This document shows, piece by piece, positions 24,366 through 35,363 of a DNA stretch of 64,000 bases (the stretch's first letter is position 1; each line of letters starts with the position of its first letter). A program made the position numbers and the translations under genes. Source of the DNA: Rosa chinensis (Eukaryota; Streptophyta; Magnoliopsida; Rosales; Rosaceae); assembly GCF_002994745.2 (NCBI RefSeq), contig NC_037092.1:19699001-19763000 (forward strand). Reading direction: 5' to 3'. The notes under the pieces are model-generated. The model ran no database searches, was not told the DNA's origin, and saw only the letters and a program-made list of their open reading frames with translations.

Positions 24366-25253
24366 TTAGATTCTAATAATACTTGAAAATTGAGTTTGAA
24401 CAAAAGCATACAAGGCCTGAAAGTAAGCAAATACTTCATTTTTATTTTTCATTGGAAACATCCAATTGTACTTAGTACATTCATCAATGCAGAGTACAAA
24501 ATACCTATAGCCATCAATTGAAAAACAAGGTGAAGGCCCCCATACATCTAAGTGAACAATCTCAAAAGGAGCTACACTTTTAGTTTGTGAATCTGAAAAT
24601 GGTAACTTGTGGAATTTACCTAGAAGACACGTTTCACACATGGATGATCCTAAGTCTGACTTAAATGGAATATTACATTTATTCAACATACTACTAACTA
24701 TCTCATTGGATGGATGCCCAAACCTTTGATGCCAAAGAGACTGTTTTATATACTTTCGCAAAAAAAACTGAAGCACCAGATACATTAGTTGCAGCTGTAG
24801 AACTTGTAGAAGTCTTAAGAGATGGCAGATCAAAGGGAATGGGATATAAGCCTTGTTTACTCAGTCCTTTGTACAATATCTTGCCCAACACCTTGTCCTG
24901 TATCACATACATAAATTCATCAAACCATAGGGAGCAGTTATTATCCTTGCAAAGTTGATAAATTGACAGTAGATGAGCTGCTAGTTTAGGTATTAAAAGT
25001 ACATTCTGTAATTGAAGAAACCCATTATAGCTTTACCCATATGTGTAATATTAAGCTTTTTACCAACTTGAACTGGATCTGTATGTGGGTAAGGAGCAAC
25101 ATTGTTGAGCAGCTGAACTTCATTGGTCATATGATTAGTGGCACCTGTGTCTGCTAACCAGTATTGAGGAGCTTGAGTTGTAGCAGCTAGCATTGCATTT
25201 CCAGGCATCATTCCTGCATTTCCAGCCATCATTCCATTTTGTTGAGGTGTCAT
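24366..25253 (-). pseudogene. Copia protease and integrase N-terminal part, interrupted
   Basis: The protease motif YWLADTGATNHMT lies in the 24993-25253 frame. After a frameshift near 25010-25020 come spacer frames and then 24366-24833, with the integrase zinc finger (HQRFGHPS then CETC) and LDVWGP with the first catalytic aspartate. Stops and shifts break it into at least three pieces. Confidence 0.88.
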
Positions 25254-25274
25254 TGCCTGAGTTGAGGTTTGGGG

Positions 25275-26493
25275 CTACTGATTTGGAAAGCCTATGATAT
25301 AGTAGCACCTTTCTGCAGTGTGATTGAACCTGCCACAGACTTGACAACCACCTGAATTCTGATTGAAGATGCCTTGTTGTTGATTGAGGACATTGGATAG
25401 AGACCTGCAGGTTCTAGCTCCATGGCCATTTTTCCCACAGATCTGGCAGATGATGGGATTCCTGAAGCCTGCATTATTATTGAGAAGACCTGCATTGTTG
25501 TTGGGAAAGCCAGCATTGCCTCTGCCAAGAAAATTGAGACCATTGTTGCCATTGGAAGCATAGTTGTTCCTGCCACCATTAAACCTTGGAGTTCCTCGTC
25601 CAGCAAGAAAGCCAGTCATAGGCATATTGGGATCAAAAGCATTGAATGATGAAACTCCATATGGCATAGCCGGAATTGGGATGTACTGAGTTTGGGATGA
25701 AACTGGTGTGAAGCCAGGAGGAACTGCAGGAACTTATGAGGCTTGCTGAATAGGAGCAGTTGAAGGAGATGCCATATTCTGAATAGAACTAGTAGATGTG
25801 CTAGCAGTTGATGCAGAAGCAGAGACATTTTGAGCAACCATTGCAGATAAAGGAACATTTAGAGTAGTCTGGACTTCATTTTCTATATCTATCTCAGCAG
25901 CCTTTAGCAAAGTCTTTAACTCAGGCACAGAACAACTAACAAATTAAGCTCTTATCACTGTTTTAATAGCAGCATACTCAGATGGAAGACCTCATAGAAC
26001 TGTGACAACAATATCCTCGTCATCAAGAAACACTCCAACAGTCTCTAATGCATCCCTTGCAGCCTTAATTTTATCAAGATATGCATCAATGCTATCACTT
26101 CCCTTTCTCAGGTTTTGTAGATTTGACTTTAATTGCAGGATATTTTGCCTATTTGGAGCTGCAAACTTAGTCCTCAGGTTAATCCATAACTCTTGAGCAG
26201 ATACTGCCAACAGCACATGACATAGCAATGGGACTTAGAGTTTGACCAATCATATTGACAATGCTTTGATCCTGTGTTTTCCAAGCTACATATTCACTCG
26301 AGATGGATCTAGTAGAACCATCAGAAGATGTAATATACTGAGCAGGGCAAGGTATGGTGCCATCAACAAATCCATATAGGTTTTGACCTTTCAGAAATGA
26401 CTCAAGTCTAAACAACCAGGCAGGGTAATTGGACTCATCAAGAATAACATTTGGTAAGTAAACTATAGTTTGAGTAACAATAGTGGAAGCCAT
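25275..26493 (-). pseudogene. Copia gag, broken by stops and a frameshift
   Basis: The likely start is the ATG at 26491-26493, about 410 bp inside the primer site. The frame shifts near 26205 (before SAQELW) and then carries stops at about 25994, 25947, 25735 and 25273. Features visible are the capsid-type stretch SAQELWINLRTKF, the NILQLKSNLQNL helix and two zinc knuckles, CQICGKNGHGARTC and CQVCGRFNHTAERC. Several of the stops sit at codons one transition away from sense, suggesting decay by C-to-T change. Confidence 0.88.
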
Positions 26494-26904
26494 GAGTAGA
26501 TCTAGAGGATATGAGTCTTAATACTTGTAAAAGAAGTAAGGTAGAACTCCAAGCTGAGCAATCATCAAGAACTTGAATCTTGTAGTATTATCAAGTAATC
26601 TGAGGCAAGAACGAGACTAACAGTAGCAAAAATTTGAACTAATTCTTCAATTTCTCTCAAAATCTAGGGTTTCTGAGTATGAATCAACAACTTTTCCATA
26701 AAATATTGCTCTATATGTAAATCCAAATCTTCGATGATAGTATCAACAACAAACGCTTAACTATTCGTACTGTTAGATCTGAAAGTTTTGATGAACAACT
26801 TCACTTATCTTGAAAAATTTGCAGAGACGAAGTGTGAGGCTTCACGAAGGAAGAACAAGGCTGATGAAGATGAACGAGCTTGGAGCTTGAGGTCACCGAT
26901 CGAC

Positions 26905-26921
26905 CTGCCTCGCTGATACCA
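26905..26921 (-). promoter_or_regulatory. Primer binding site, initiator-Met tRNA type
   Basis: Directly inside the 5' LTR the minus strand reads TGGTATCAGCGAGGC, close to the TGGTATCAGAGC complement of initiator-Met tRNA used by most plant copia elements. Confidence 0.88.
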
Positions 26922-27147
26922 TGAAAGCTAAGCTTGAAGAAAACAAAAAGAGAGAGAAAATATCTGTAACTAATTTCTGGTAAAATGGTTTTTGGACAAC
27001 ATGAGGTTATTACAGCTAGATATGGTGTATTTATAGTAACTGAAGACCTAAACTAATGAACAGGATTGTGACACTTGTCAGTCATCTGAGTAACACGATT
27101 TAACTCCTAACTAACTCTTCTAACTAATTTTCTGTTTTACACTAACA
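26922..27147 (-). repeat. 5' LTR of the copia element, with TATA box
   Basis: It pairs with 21509-21731. On the minus strand TATAAATA at 27028-27035 is the probable core promoter of the element. Confidence 0.93.
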
Positions 27148-27297
27148 TCTATAATAGCTGTTTTAGTACAAAATGTCAATTCTCGGGTGGGAAATCACTT
27201 TAGATACTGAATGTTGCTCAATCATTCTCAAGTCAGATGCAGAAGTATATTGTTTCTCAACTTTTGAATATGGAGAAGGATCATGCACCATATGAAC

Positions 27298-27445
27298 ACC
27301 TTCTTCACTTCTTCTTCTTTTTTTCTTTTTTTTTAAATAATGGGGTTTGGAACCTAGTCAAGCTGGGAGACTCAGCCGCCCGCTCATATTATGAATATTA
27401 CTATTTTGACACATCGGGAGGGACGTAATACCTTCTTCACTTCTT
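27298..27445 (-). mobile_element. Short 5'-truncated LINE insertion with 16-bp TSD
   Basis: ACCTTCTTCACTTCTT is repeated exactly at 27298-27313 and 27430-27445. The inserted 116 bp reads on the minus strand as GC-moderate sequence ending GGTTCCAAACCCCATTATTT plus an A-rich tail. Poly-A and a variable 16-bp duplication are hallmarks of target-primed reverse transcription. Confidence 0.75.
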
Positions 27446-28359
27446 TAAAAAAAACTATAGAATTCAAACGAGTTAGGGAAATCTAGGGTTTGAAAGTTAA
27501 AAGACTAAAAGATTGAGTAGCAATATATGAAAGTAAATTAAAGCCTTAAATGCTTTAAAGAATTGTAAAACTGCAAGGTTTGTTTGTTTGTTATTTGTTT
27601 GATTGAGTTGAATAACAATGAAAGAACAAAAATTCGTTTACAATGTAATTAAAATATTTCTCAGCTTGTCAATGGAACTGTGCTAGCTCGAATATGACAG
27701 CAAAAGAAGACCAATGATTAACTAGCAGAACTAACATATACACACCTCTACTTTCTTACCTTGTTAGAGCAGTATGCATGATACATATTTTAAGTCAAGC
27801 CTAGATCAATTGCTTTCATTGGTCTCGTCTTGAAATAATAATATGTATACAGCTTTTGCTTACTAAAAATTTTATACAAAATAAGGTCAAATCAAAGTGG
27901 CCGATTGCGTTAGTTGAGTAGGATGTAAATTGTCAGTGCAAACCCAGCTAGGTATACTTAATTTGTACTTTCAAGCTATCTAGCTATATGTTTCGTCAAA
28001 CTAAATTGCTGTAAGTGGAGATAACCCACCCACTCGCATATGTTTGACCACATTAATTATGATTCATCACAATAAGGATGATGAAGAAATATTAGTCATT
28101 AATCATCATCATGAGGAAGAGAGTATACTTGACTAGCTAAGTTAGCCATTAGTTTTTCTTTCATGATAAGGGAGTAATGGTAAATTACTTGCTATATAAT
28201 TGTTCAATATTCTACACTGTTTTAACTTAAATTAGGAAAAGGGAAGAAAAAAAACTACATGGACCTCATATAGCCATACATTCCGGCATACAGACCTAGT
28301 TAGGACTTGGGGACTCAACGCAACTAACTGTAATTAAGGACTTAATTTGAACTAATTAC
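27446..28359. other. MYB gene 3' flank, no other gene seen
   Basis: AT-rich sequence downstream of the minus-strand MYB gene. It presumably includes its 3' UTR; no unambiguous poly-A signal was chosen. Confidence 0.35.
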
Positions 28360-31240
28360 TCAGTTGCCAGAGTTGTCTGGCCAAGAAGGCCACATTCCGA
28401 AGTAATCATCCATGTCCTGGTCAATTTCTGCAGGCTTTGGCAACTTGTCACAGTACTTCTCCGGCACTAATTGTTCAGTTGCATCCTTCATCACAAAATC
28501 CTGGTTGTTGATCTCGGTCTTTGTTGAATCCTCAAGGCCAAGCTCACTCTCCAAGTAACTGAGCCACTTTCCACTTTCAACTAGCTCTAAGTTTGAGCTC
28601 TGGTAGGTCTGATCCGCCTGAGGTAATAGAGGTTCAGGGTTTGACTGAAAGGGCACAAACTCATCTAACATGTTCCAGAAATCATGGTCAGACTCGAATG
28701 GAATTTCAAAGACTTCCTTGTCTACAATTTGAGGTTCATAAGCTCCTTCAAAGTCAAACACCAAATCATCTGGCCTTGAAATACCGCCGCCTTGGCTGGA
28801 ACTTGAGCCGTTTGAGGAGTCATGAGATGAAAAGGAAGAACTTATGGTCAACGTTTTCACGCCTTTAGCATCATCAACCCTAACTTGATTTGTTACTTCC
28901 ATTGGTATATTTTGATCAAGTTTTTCTTGGATTGTCGTCGAATTGGGCAGTTCACAGTCGTTCCGGTTTTTGGACATGTTGCTTTCTTGGTTAGATTGAT
29001 GCACTAATTCAGCGGTGGCTCCTACACTTGGTTTTCCTCTAGACAACTGAAATGAAGCACTAGAAGAAGATGAGGAAGAGGAAGTTATGGAAGATAACTC
29101 CTTTGATTGATCATCTCCACAAGATTTCTTCAAAGCCAATCTCTTCCGCAGATGAGTGTTCCACACATTCTTGATTTCGTTGTCTGTTCTTCCAGGATAA
29201 TGGGATGCAATTTTGGACCACCTGCACAGGATCACACTTTCATTAGCTAGGAAAACATTATGTCTTGATTGATTCAAATATATGGGTGGTGATGGAATTC
29301 CTAGTGTAGTTTAGTGGACTAATCAGATCTATTCAGATTAGTAGTTTTGGATCTTCATGGATATCTTACTTGTTTCCCCAAGTTTCATGTAGCTTAATTA
29401 TGGACTCCTCTTCCTCTTTTGTGAAGTTACCTCGCTTCAGATCAGGCCGAAGGTAGTTAATCCATCTCAAACGACAACTTTTCCCACATCGCAGTAGACC
29501 TTCAAAACAAATATTGTGTTGTGAAATTTGATTAAAATTCATTTTAAAAGTAAAAATGGATGGGATTGAATATTGTATGGCATAAATAGTGGAGTACTAG
29601 TATGATTTGTAATGGTTGAAATTTGATGTGATTGTAAATGGTCAGACACTTGTTCTCAACTCCTAACTTTGCCTTTATTTTCAGAGGTGATTGGTAAGAT
29701 TTTCCAACTATACCATTTTCCCAGATGTGACATGCAATTTATAAAAGTTAGGAAACATTTTCCTATCACTGCAAGCACGCACATATTTCTCTAGTCTAAT
29801 AGATGATGAAATTGGGTAACATTTAAGAAAAATAAAGGACTATCAATTATCCAAGGTTAAATTTTAAACTACAAAATGATGTCGTTTTGGATACATGTAA
29901 TATCAACAGAAAAAAAAAAGATGAAATTGGGCAATAAGTTCTCGCTTTTCACCAATGAAGTTCTATTGAAGCAGATGTGGTGGAAGATAGTTTTTTCCTG
30001 GTCAATTTAGGAAAACCATAAGCTAATAAGGAAAACAAATTTTATCAAGAGATCGTAAAACGCTTTTGGCTTAATTTTTTTCTCTTGAGAAAATGCTATT
30101 AATTAGATTGTATGTACATGGATGTCACCTATAACAAAAGCAATATATGTCGTTTCATACTATTGTGTATCTATCAATTTATTACGCTTAGCCATAAAAG
30201 AACATGTATGTTATGGAAATTGGTTTCTTGTTTAAGTAGTTAATATTTATTTTTCTATGAATATGGCACAAAACCTGGCATAGTCTTAATTAATGCTAAT
30301 TAGAAAGTAAGAAAAGGTATGTTCTATCAACTTAGTCGTATAAACATGGTAATATTGTGAAGTAGTTCTTTTTTTTATTTTTATTTTTTTTGGTTTGGGT
30401 AGTCATTGTTTATTTTTTTTTAAATAAAAAGTCATTGTTAACTGTTAAGGGTTGAAACAATAAAAACAAAAAAATTAATAACGTTTCAAACTTGCCATGC
30501 TTGTGCTTTTTAACTAACAACATCACAGTCAACAGATTCTCAATTTCTCCTGATAGTGGCAAACACATTTATCATACCACAGGGTCATAAAACAGACTAA
30601 ATTCTGGGCAAAACGCTCTCTTTTCTCTTTTTCTTCCTTTTATTAGATCATCTGTCAAACAGAAATTCATTTGTAAAAAATTTAATAGTCAACAATACTC
30701 GGGAAAAAAATTTCATTTTCGAGGGTTTTGTAAGTGCTCTACCACTAATAGTACGTATGTATCAACTTTCTAAATCTCGAAAACAGAAGTGTCGAGTGTG
30801 TGAAGCCTAAGTGCTCTACCGGAAAATTATGAATATTAGCCATTATATTGACATGGACAAAATAATAACAATAACAAGAAAAAAAATGGTGGGCTGATAA
30901 TTTGATCATACATGCATGACAAAACTAAAACCGTTTTGAAGGCAATTTGATCTTAGTTTGCAACGCGATCACTATCTGAATCAGGGATCTCATTGTTTTG
31001 AAAGACAAAAATCATGGTTTGAACCTTACTCCATTGTCTACCACCATTGCAACAAAAAAAAAAGGTAAATTCTTCACTAGAGGGAGAATCAATATTACCT
31101 GCTTGTTTAGGGAGAGCCCTCCAGTTACCATGGCCGTGTTTCTGAATGAAGCTGATAAGCCTCAAGTCCTCAGAAGGACTCCAGGGACCTCTCTTCACTT
31201 GGCTCTTATCACAACATGGTGTTCTTCCCTTCCCCCCCAT
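28360..31240 (-). CDS. R2R3-MYB transcription factor, MYB58/63-like
   Basis: A nuclear DNA-binding transcription factor. Exons are 31099-31240, 29370-29499 and 28360-29221; the 130-bp second exon and phases (1, then 2) are the standard R2R3-MYB structure, giving 377 residues. The start is [20 protein letters not shown] (ATG at 31238-31240), chosen over an upstream in-frame ATG because the family begins there. R2 (about 16-67) has W20, W40 and W60; R3 follows with [10 protein letters not shown] and [15 protein letters not shown]. The bHLH-binding signature of R3 is absent. Repeat sequence ([24 protein letters not shown]) is closest to subgroup 3, whose MYB58 and MYB63 activate lignin genes; subgroup 2 is the alternative. 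The C-terminus is serine-rich then acidic, ending [16 protein letters not shown], suggesting an activation domain. Intron 1 is unusually long at 1,599 bp; intron 2 is 148 bp. Confidence 0.9.
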
Positions 31241-31411
31241 CTGAATCTGTCTCCCTGTCTCTCGATCTCGGTCAAGTACGTTTCTCACACTATGCCAGTC
31301 CTGACTCCTGATAACTGATATTACTCTCTAGATTCAACCCCCCTTTTACCTCTCTGTTTTGTGGTGTTGATATGGATAGTTTCATTTATGCATCACCTTG
31401 TGTTTCCTCCC

Positions 31412-31424
31412 ATATATATATAGC
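31412..31424 (-). promoter_or_regulatory. Probable TATA box of the MYB gene
   Basis: On the minus strand CTATATATATATG lies about 175 bp upstream of the start codon, followed downstream by a GA/CT-rich 5' leader. The spacing would leave a leader of roughly 140-150 nt. Confidence 0.4.
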
Positions 31425-33237
31425 GAGAGAGAGGGAGGGGACTTTTATCAAGCCAAGGCCACCAGGATCATGCCTGTAATGCTGCAATAAATAGGAGATC
31501 CAGGGGGATTTCTAAATATCTATAATTCTTTCTGATTTATTTATTATCATTTGTCCTCTATTACTGCTGTGAAAAATTCCCAACTATATATCACTGTGAT
31601 GAAAATCTTGTACCTCAATTCTCATTTAAACAAACGATTATATGTATTAAAGAAATTAATCACTTTACTGCCCAACCACAGCCCTCCACTTCAACAAAAA
31701 TGACGTCATTCTTGCCATAAACTATTATTTTCAACTATCCAGGACTATTGGGTTTGCTTCCTTAACTTCAACCCTGGTGCTGCTTTTTTCCTCAATAAAC
31801 TAGATTTTACTATTATTTCACTTCTAGTATTATATCTAAGCTATGGGATATCTTAACATTTCCAGGTGGCTAATTACGGTTTAAAGAATCTCTGAGGTAA
31901 ATGTTCATCCCTATCCCTTGATTCCTTCTCTTTTTTCTTTTCTGTGGATAAAATAACACAATATATGCAGGTCTCCTTCCTTTTCTTTTCTTTTCTTTTT
32001 TTGAAACCGTTGGGATAGATAAAATTGCCCAAAAGTAAAAAGCAACCTATAAAATTGCATGCATGGTTTGTACTTTGTCCCATTTTGAAAGAAACATGTG
32101 ATTCGAATTTGTGGTAATTTCCTTCATTAATTCAAAGATGTTAAAGTGGTCATGGTGAGATATACGATCACAACCACCCCTGCGAATGAGAAACACATTT
32201 CAATCGAGCAAAAACTCATCTTTGTTATTGGGACGAGTGTTAACCATGCATCCGCTACTATAGCATAAAGATACAACAAGATAGAGATGTACATTATCCA
32301 AATAAAAAGAAATATTAAGTTTTTCGAATCAATGGCATATTCATAAATTTTAATTAAGTCCGAATTTTCTCTTATGTAGCAAGAATTTATTCACTAAGTC
32401 CGAACTCTAATTATAACGAAATATAGTTACTCTAATTTTTGTGCAACGTCGTTCGTGTGGCGGCCATATAGTATAATTTTTTAAAGAAACCCTTTGAACT
32501 ACATGCAAGACAATTATCAAACAAATTTAACCGTTACGTTAACTACTATGTTTGCGTAAAATAGGCATTTTCTGTTGTCGGTGTTTACTAATTCGTAACT
32601 TTTATTTATGCGTAACGGTTCCCAAAGCACCAAGTGAACCTGAAATAAGCTATTCGTTTGTGAAAAGTGTAATTGCTATTGTAGTTTTCTAACATATAAC
32701 GAAATCACGTGTAAAAAAAGATAAAAAGTAATTAATTTGTGTGTGTGCGTGTAATGGAATCAACTCATAAAGATAAAATAGAAAACAGTATTCCAAAATC
32801 TATCAGAAAAGTGAGAACATGTCATACATGCATATAGCAACGTTCAATAATTTGCTAGTGTTCATGGCGACATATAAACTTTTACACTAGTGGAGAATGG
32901 AAAAAAAAAAAAAAATCATGCTTTCCTAAAAATAGACAAATCCTAGTTCGTTATATAATTTCTCCAAAATAAATGCGGATCTAAAGTTACACTGAAGTTA
33001 AGTACTACTTCTTTTTCACCCGTGCAACCCTGAGCATCCAAATCAACCACTTTCTAGTAGCCTGCTCGAGTGTAAATGTTCGATTTTTAAATAATTTTCT
33101 TTTTTTTTTTGCTAACCAAAAGACTAAGCGTACACACTTGACCCACTCCCATACCGGTTTAAGTATGAGCATGGCTTGAAATCCAGATTTCTACATTTAG
33201 GGCATATCAAAACCTCCTAGCTTAGAATTATATATAT
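31425..33237. other. Intergenic, MYB upstream region
   Basis: AT-rich with T and A runs (for example 32899-32914, 33103-33112). No gene, clear element end or RNA gene was recognised. Confidence 0.35.
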
Positions 33238-33475
33238 ATACTAACAGGGTCCACCCACTATGTGTGCGGAGAGAAGTTAAAGGTAGTGAGAAAACTTTTC
33301 GTACAATTACCACATTTTTTGCTTTTTTTTTATTTTTATTCTTTTATTTTCTATTTTACAATTTACTATATTATCCCTATTGATTAATTATATTTCATAA
33401 TTTTTTAATATATAAGGGTTAAATTGGTATAAAAAAATCAGTTTTGGAGAGCAAGCTTTGTTCTCTTAATAATAA
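33238..33475 (-). mobile_element. Helitron-like fragment (second of a tandem pair)
   Basis: On the minus strand it starts near TATTATTAAGAGAACAAAGC, resembling a Helitron 5' end (TCTATACTATTATTAAGAG in the neighbour), and ends CCGCACACATAGTGGGTGG then CCCTGTTAGT. That end looks like a decayed Helitron hairpin plus CTAGT terminus. It is non-coding, about 240 bp, and has no Rep/helicase. Confidence 0.4.
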
Positions 33476-33736
33476 CTAGTTTTTCTCCACACATGCAAGT
33501 TTTTTTTCTCTAAAAATAAAAAAGAAAACGGTTATTGCAGAGAAGAGATAATGGGAGAGAAGAGTGGGTTATGGGTTCTTTTTTTGTTTATTTTTTTAAT
33601 AAAAATATATTTTATAAATGTCATAATTGTCCTTATGATTTAATTAATTCTTAAAGTTTATTAATTTTCTAGAGTCATTTTTGTCAAAATTTTAAATTCT
33701 GACAAACAAATCCTCTTCTCTTAATAATAGTATAGA
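33476..33736 (-). mobile_element. Helitron-like fragment (first of a tandem pair)
   Basis: On the minus strand it begins TCTATACTATTATTAAGAG, a typical plant Helitron 5' end, and ends GCATGTGTGGAGAAAAACTAG followed by T, matching the CTAG(T) 3' rule with only a weak hairpin. The next Helitron-like fragment abuts it directly. Confidence 0.45.
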
Positions 33737-34462
33737 TATAGATATATACCTCTTTTTCTTTTTTTAGACCAACTAATTCGTACAGAAAGAATTCGAATAT
33801 GATCTAAACCTGATCCCCAACCAAACGACCTCTCTCGTTTTCACATAATTGCATCAAAGGTTTTACTATAACAAATTCACCTTCATTTGCGTCTTCATTG
33901 GTGGCAATGCGGCTTGTGTTAGCATTAAAGTCACCCTCAAGTGCAAGAGGTACAAGTTAAAGAATAGGAGATTAAGTGAACCCAATTACAAATAAAGGCT
34001 CACAAGTGAACCCAAGTTCATGATGAGAATGTGCAAGATGGTGTATAATGATTTGATTTGATGTTGGGAATAGTTTTGATTCAAATTGAAACAACTAGAA
34101 AAAGCAAAGTAAAATAAGCTAAGCTAAACAAGTTGTTATCAAATGGATGGAAGTTAGAGCTTAGGTTGTCCACCATAGCCTCCCTTGCATGCATTGATGC
34201 TCAAACTACAAGTGCTCAATGCAATCCCAAATACCCAATTACCCTAGCCTCCTAGCATCCAGGTAAGAGTACTAAAGCCTAAACTCCTTTGATTTTATCA
34301 ATTCCAACTGGGCAAGTCTAGAATTAACTACCTGAAAACAAATCATATTACCAATTAAGTATAAAGATTTGACTTTAGATAACCAAGCAAGCAAAACAAT
34401 CCTAGGTCTAGGTGATTTTAACTCACTACGCTCACATGCACAGATGGTGTGTACTTTCATGC
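33737..34462. other. Intergenic, no gene seen
   Basis: Ordinary AT-rich DNA. A 71-codon minus-strand frame at 34272-34487 shows no family features. Confidence 0.3.
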
Positions 34463-34585
34463 TCTTAAATGCCTTAACGATAATCAATTTGGCTGAAAAT
34501 TTGCAGAAGTGATCTACACATTAGGACCTAAAAACTGAACGGTTGAGGTTTAGGAATGTGGTCGAAAAGTTGATCTAATGCCCTA
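34463..34585. repeat. Half copy of the foldback MITE, beside (TA)n
   Basis: It matches the right arm of the element at 34856-35245 (shared CAATTTGGCTGAAA, TTTGCAGAA.TGATCTACA and CCTAAAAACTGAACGGT). A pure TA tract begins soon after, at about 34626-34664. Confidence 0.6.
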
Positions 34586-34623
34586 TTCCTAGAAAAACCA
34601 AAAAAAAGGATCCCTTAGTGGAA

Positions 34624-34625
<2 letters not shown>

Positions 34626-34664
<39 letters not shown>
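34626..34664. repeat. (TA)n microsatellite followed by (GA)n
   Basis: About 19 TA units, then a GA tract to about 34688. Confidence 0.9.
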
Positions 34665-34667
<3 letters not shown>

Positions 34668-34819
34668 GAGAGAGAGAGAGAAAGAGAGCCTTCTGGGGTT
34701 GCTCTTAAAGACACGTTCCCTGTGTAATTAAGTAATTAACCCATCTTAATTTTTGTTTTTCAAAAATTAGCAGGTTGACAAAAAAAAGAAACTAAGTATT
34801 AATACATCTACAGGTAAGG

Positions 34820-34857
<38 letters not shown>

Positions 34858-35245
34858 TATCCAGAGCGAGGCCTCGCTCTGAAATTAAAGTGCGAGGTTG
34901 GAGTTTAGGGTCACTTTTCGGTCTCATATCCATATCTCGACCGTTCAGTTTTTAGGTACTAATGTATAGATCATCTCTGCAAATTTTCAGCCAATTTGAT
35001 GATCTTTAAGATATCTAACTCACTTAAACCAATGGATGAACTGAATCTGTCCACCCTGAACCGTACTAACTTTAAGGCAGTTATCAATGCCTTAACGACC
35101 ATCAATTTGGCTGAAATTTTGCAGAAATGATCTATACAGTAGTACCTAAAAACTGAACGGTCGAGATGTGGATATAAGACCGAAAAGTGACTATAAGCTC
35201 CAACCTCACACGTTAATTTCAGAGTAAGGCCTCACTCTAGATAGG

Positions 35246-35275
<30 letters not shown>
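34820..35275. mobile_element. Foldback MITE embedded in a TA / TG microsatellite
   Basis: The element (34856-35245, 390 bp) has two arms of roughly 190 bp that are inverted copies at around 85 percent by eye, both beginning CCTATC(C/T)AGAG(C/T)GAGGCC. A (TA)n tract (34820-34855) abuts the left end and a (TG)n tract (35247-35275) the right end. Insertion within TA repeats recalls the Micron MITEs of rice. There is no coding potential. Confidence 0.75.
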
Positions 35276-35278
<3 letters not shown>

Positions 35279-35363
35279 CAGCAAGGATGATGAAATTTAA
35301 GGAAATAAATATTAAATGATAACTAGCATGCAAACACTGCAAAGTCGTTCAAAATATTTTAAA

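Larger units (their letters stand above)
21509..27147 (-). mobile_element. Ty1/copia LTR retrotransposon, structurally complete, coding region decayed
   Basis: The 5-bp target duplication TCTAT flanks it (21504-21508, 27148-27152). The LTRs are 223 and 226 bp. Domain order on the minus strand is gag, protease, integrase, reverse transcriptase, RNase H, which defines copia. The primer site lies just inside the 5' LTR and a polypurine tract just before the 3' LTR. Several stops and frameshifts mean it cannot encode its own proteins. The LTRs differ at several positions, so insertion is not very recent. Confidence 0.95.

Noticed and set aside
31241..31288. Upstream in-frame ATG for the MYB gene (MRNVLDRD...)
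   Set aside because: The MYB family starts at MG(G)KGR.PCCDK; the extension has no counterpart.
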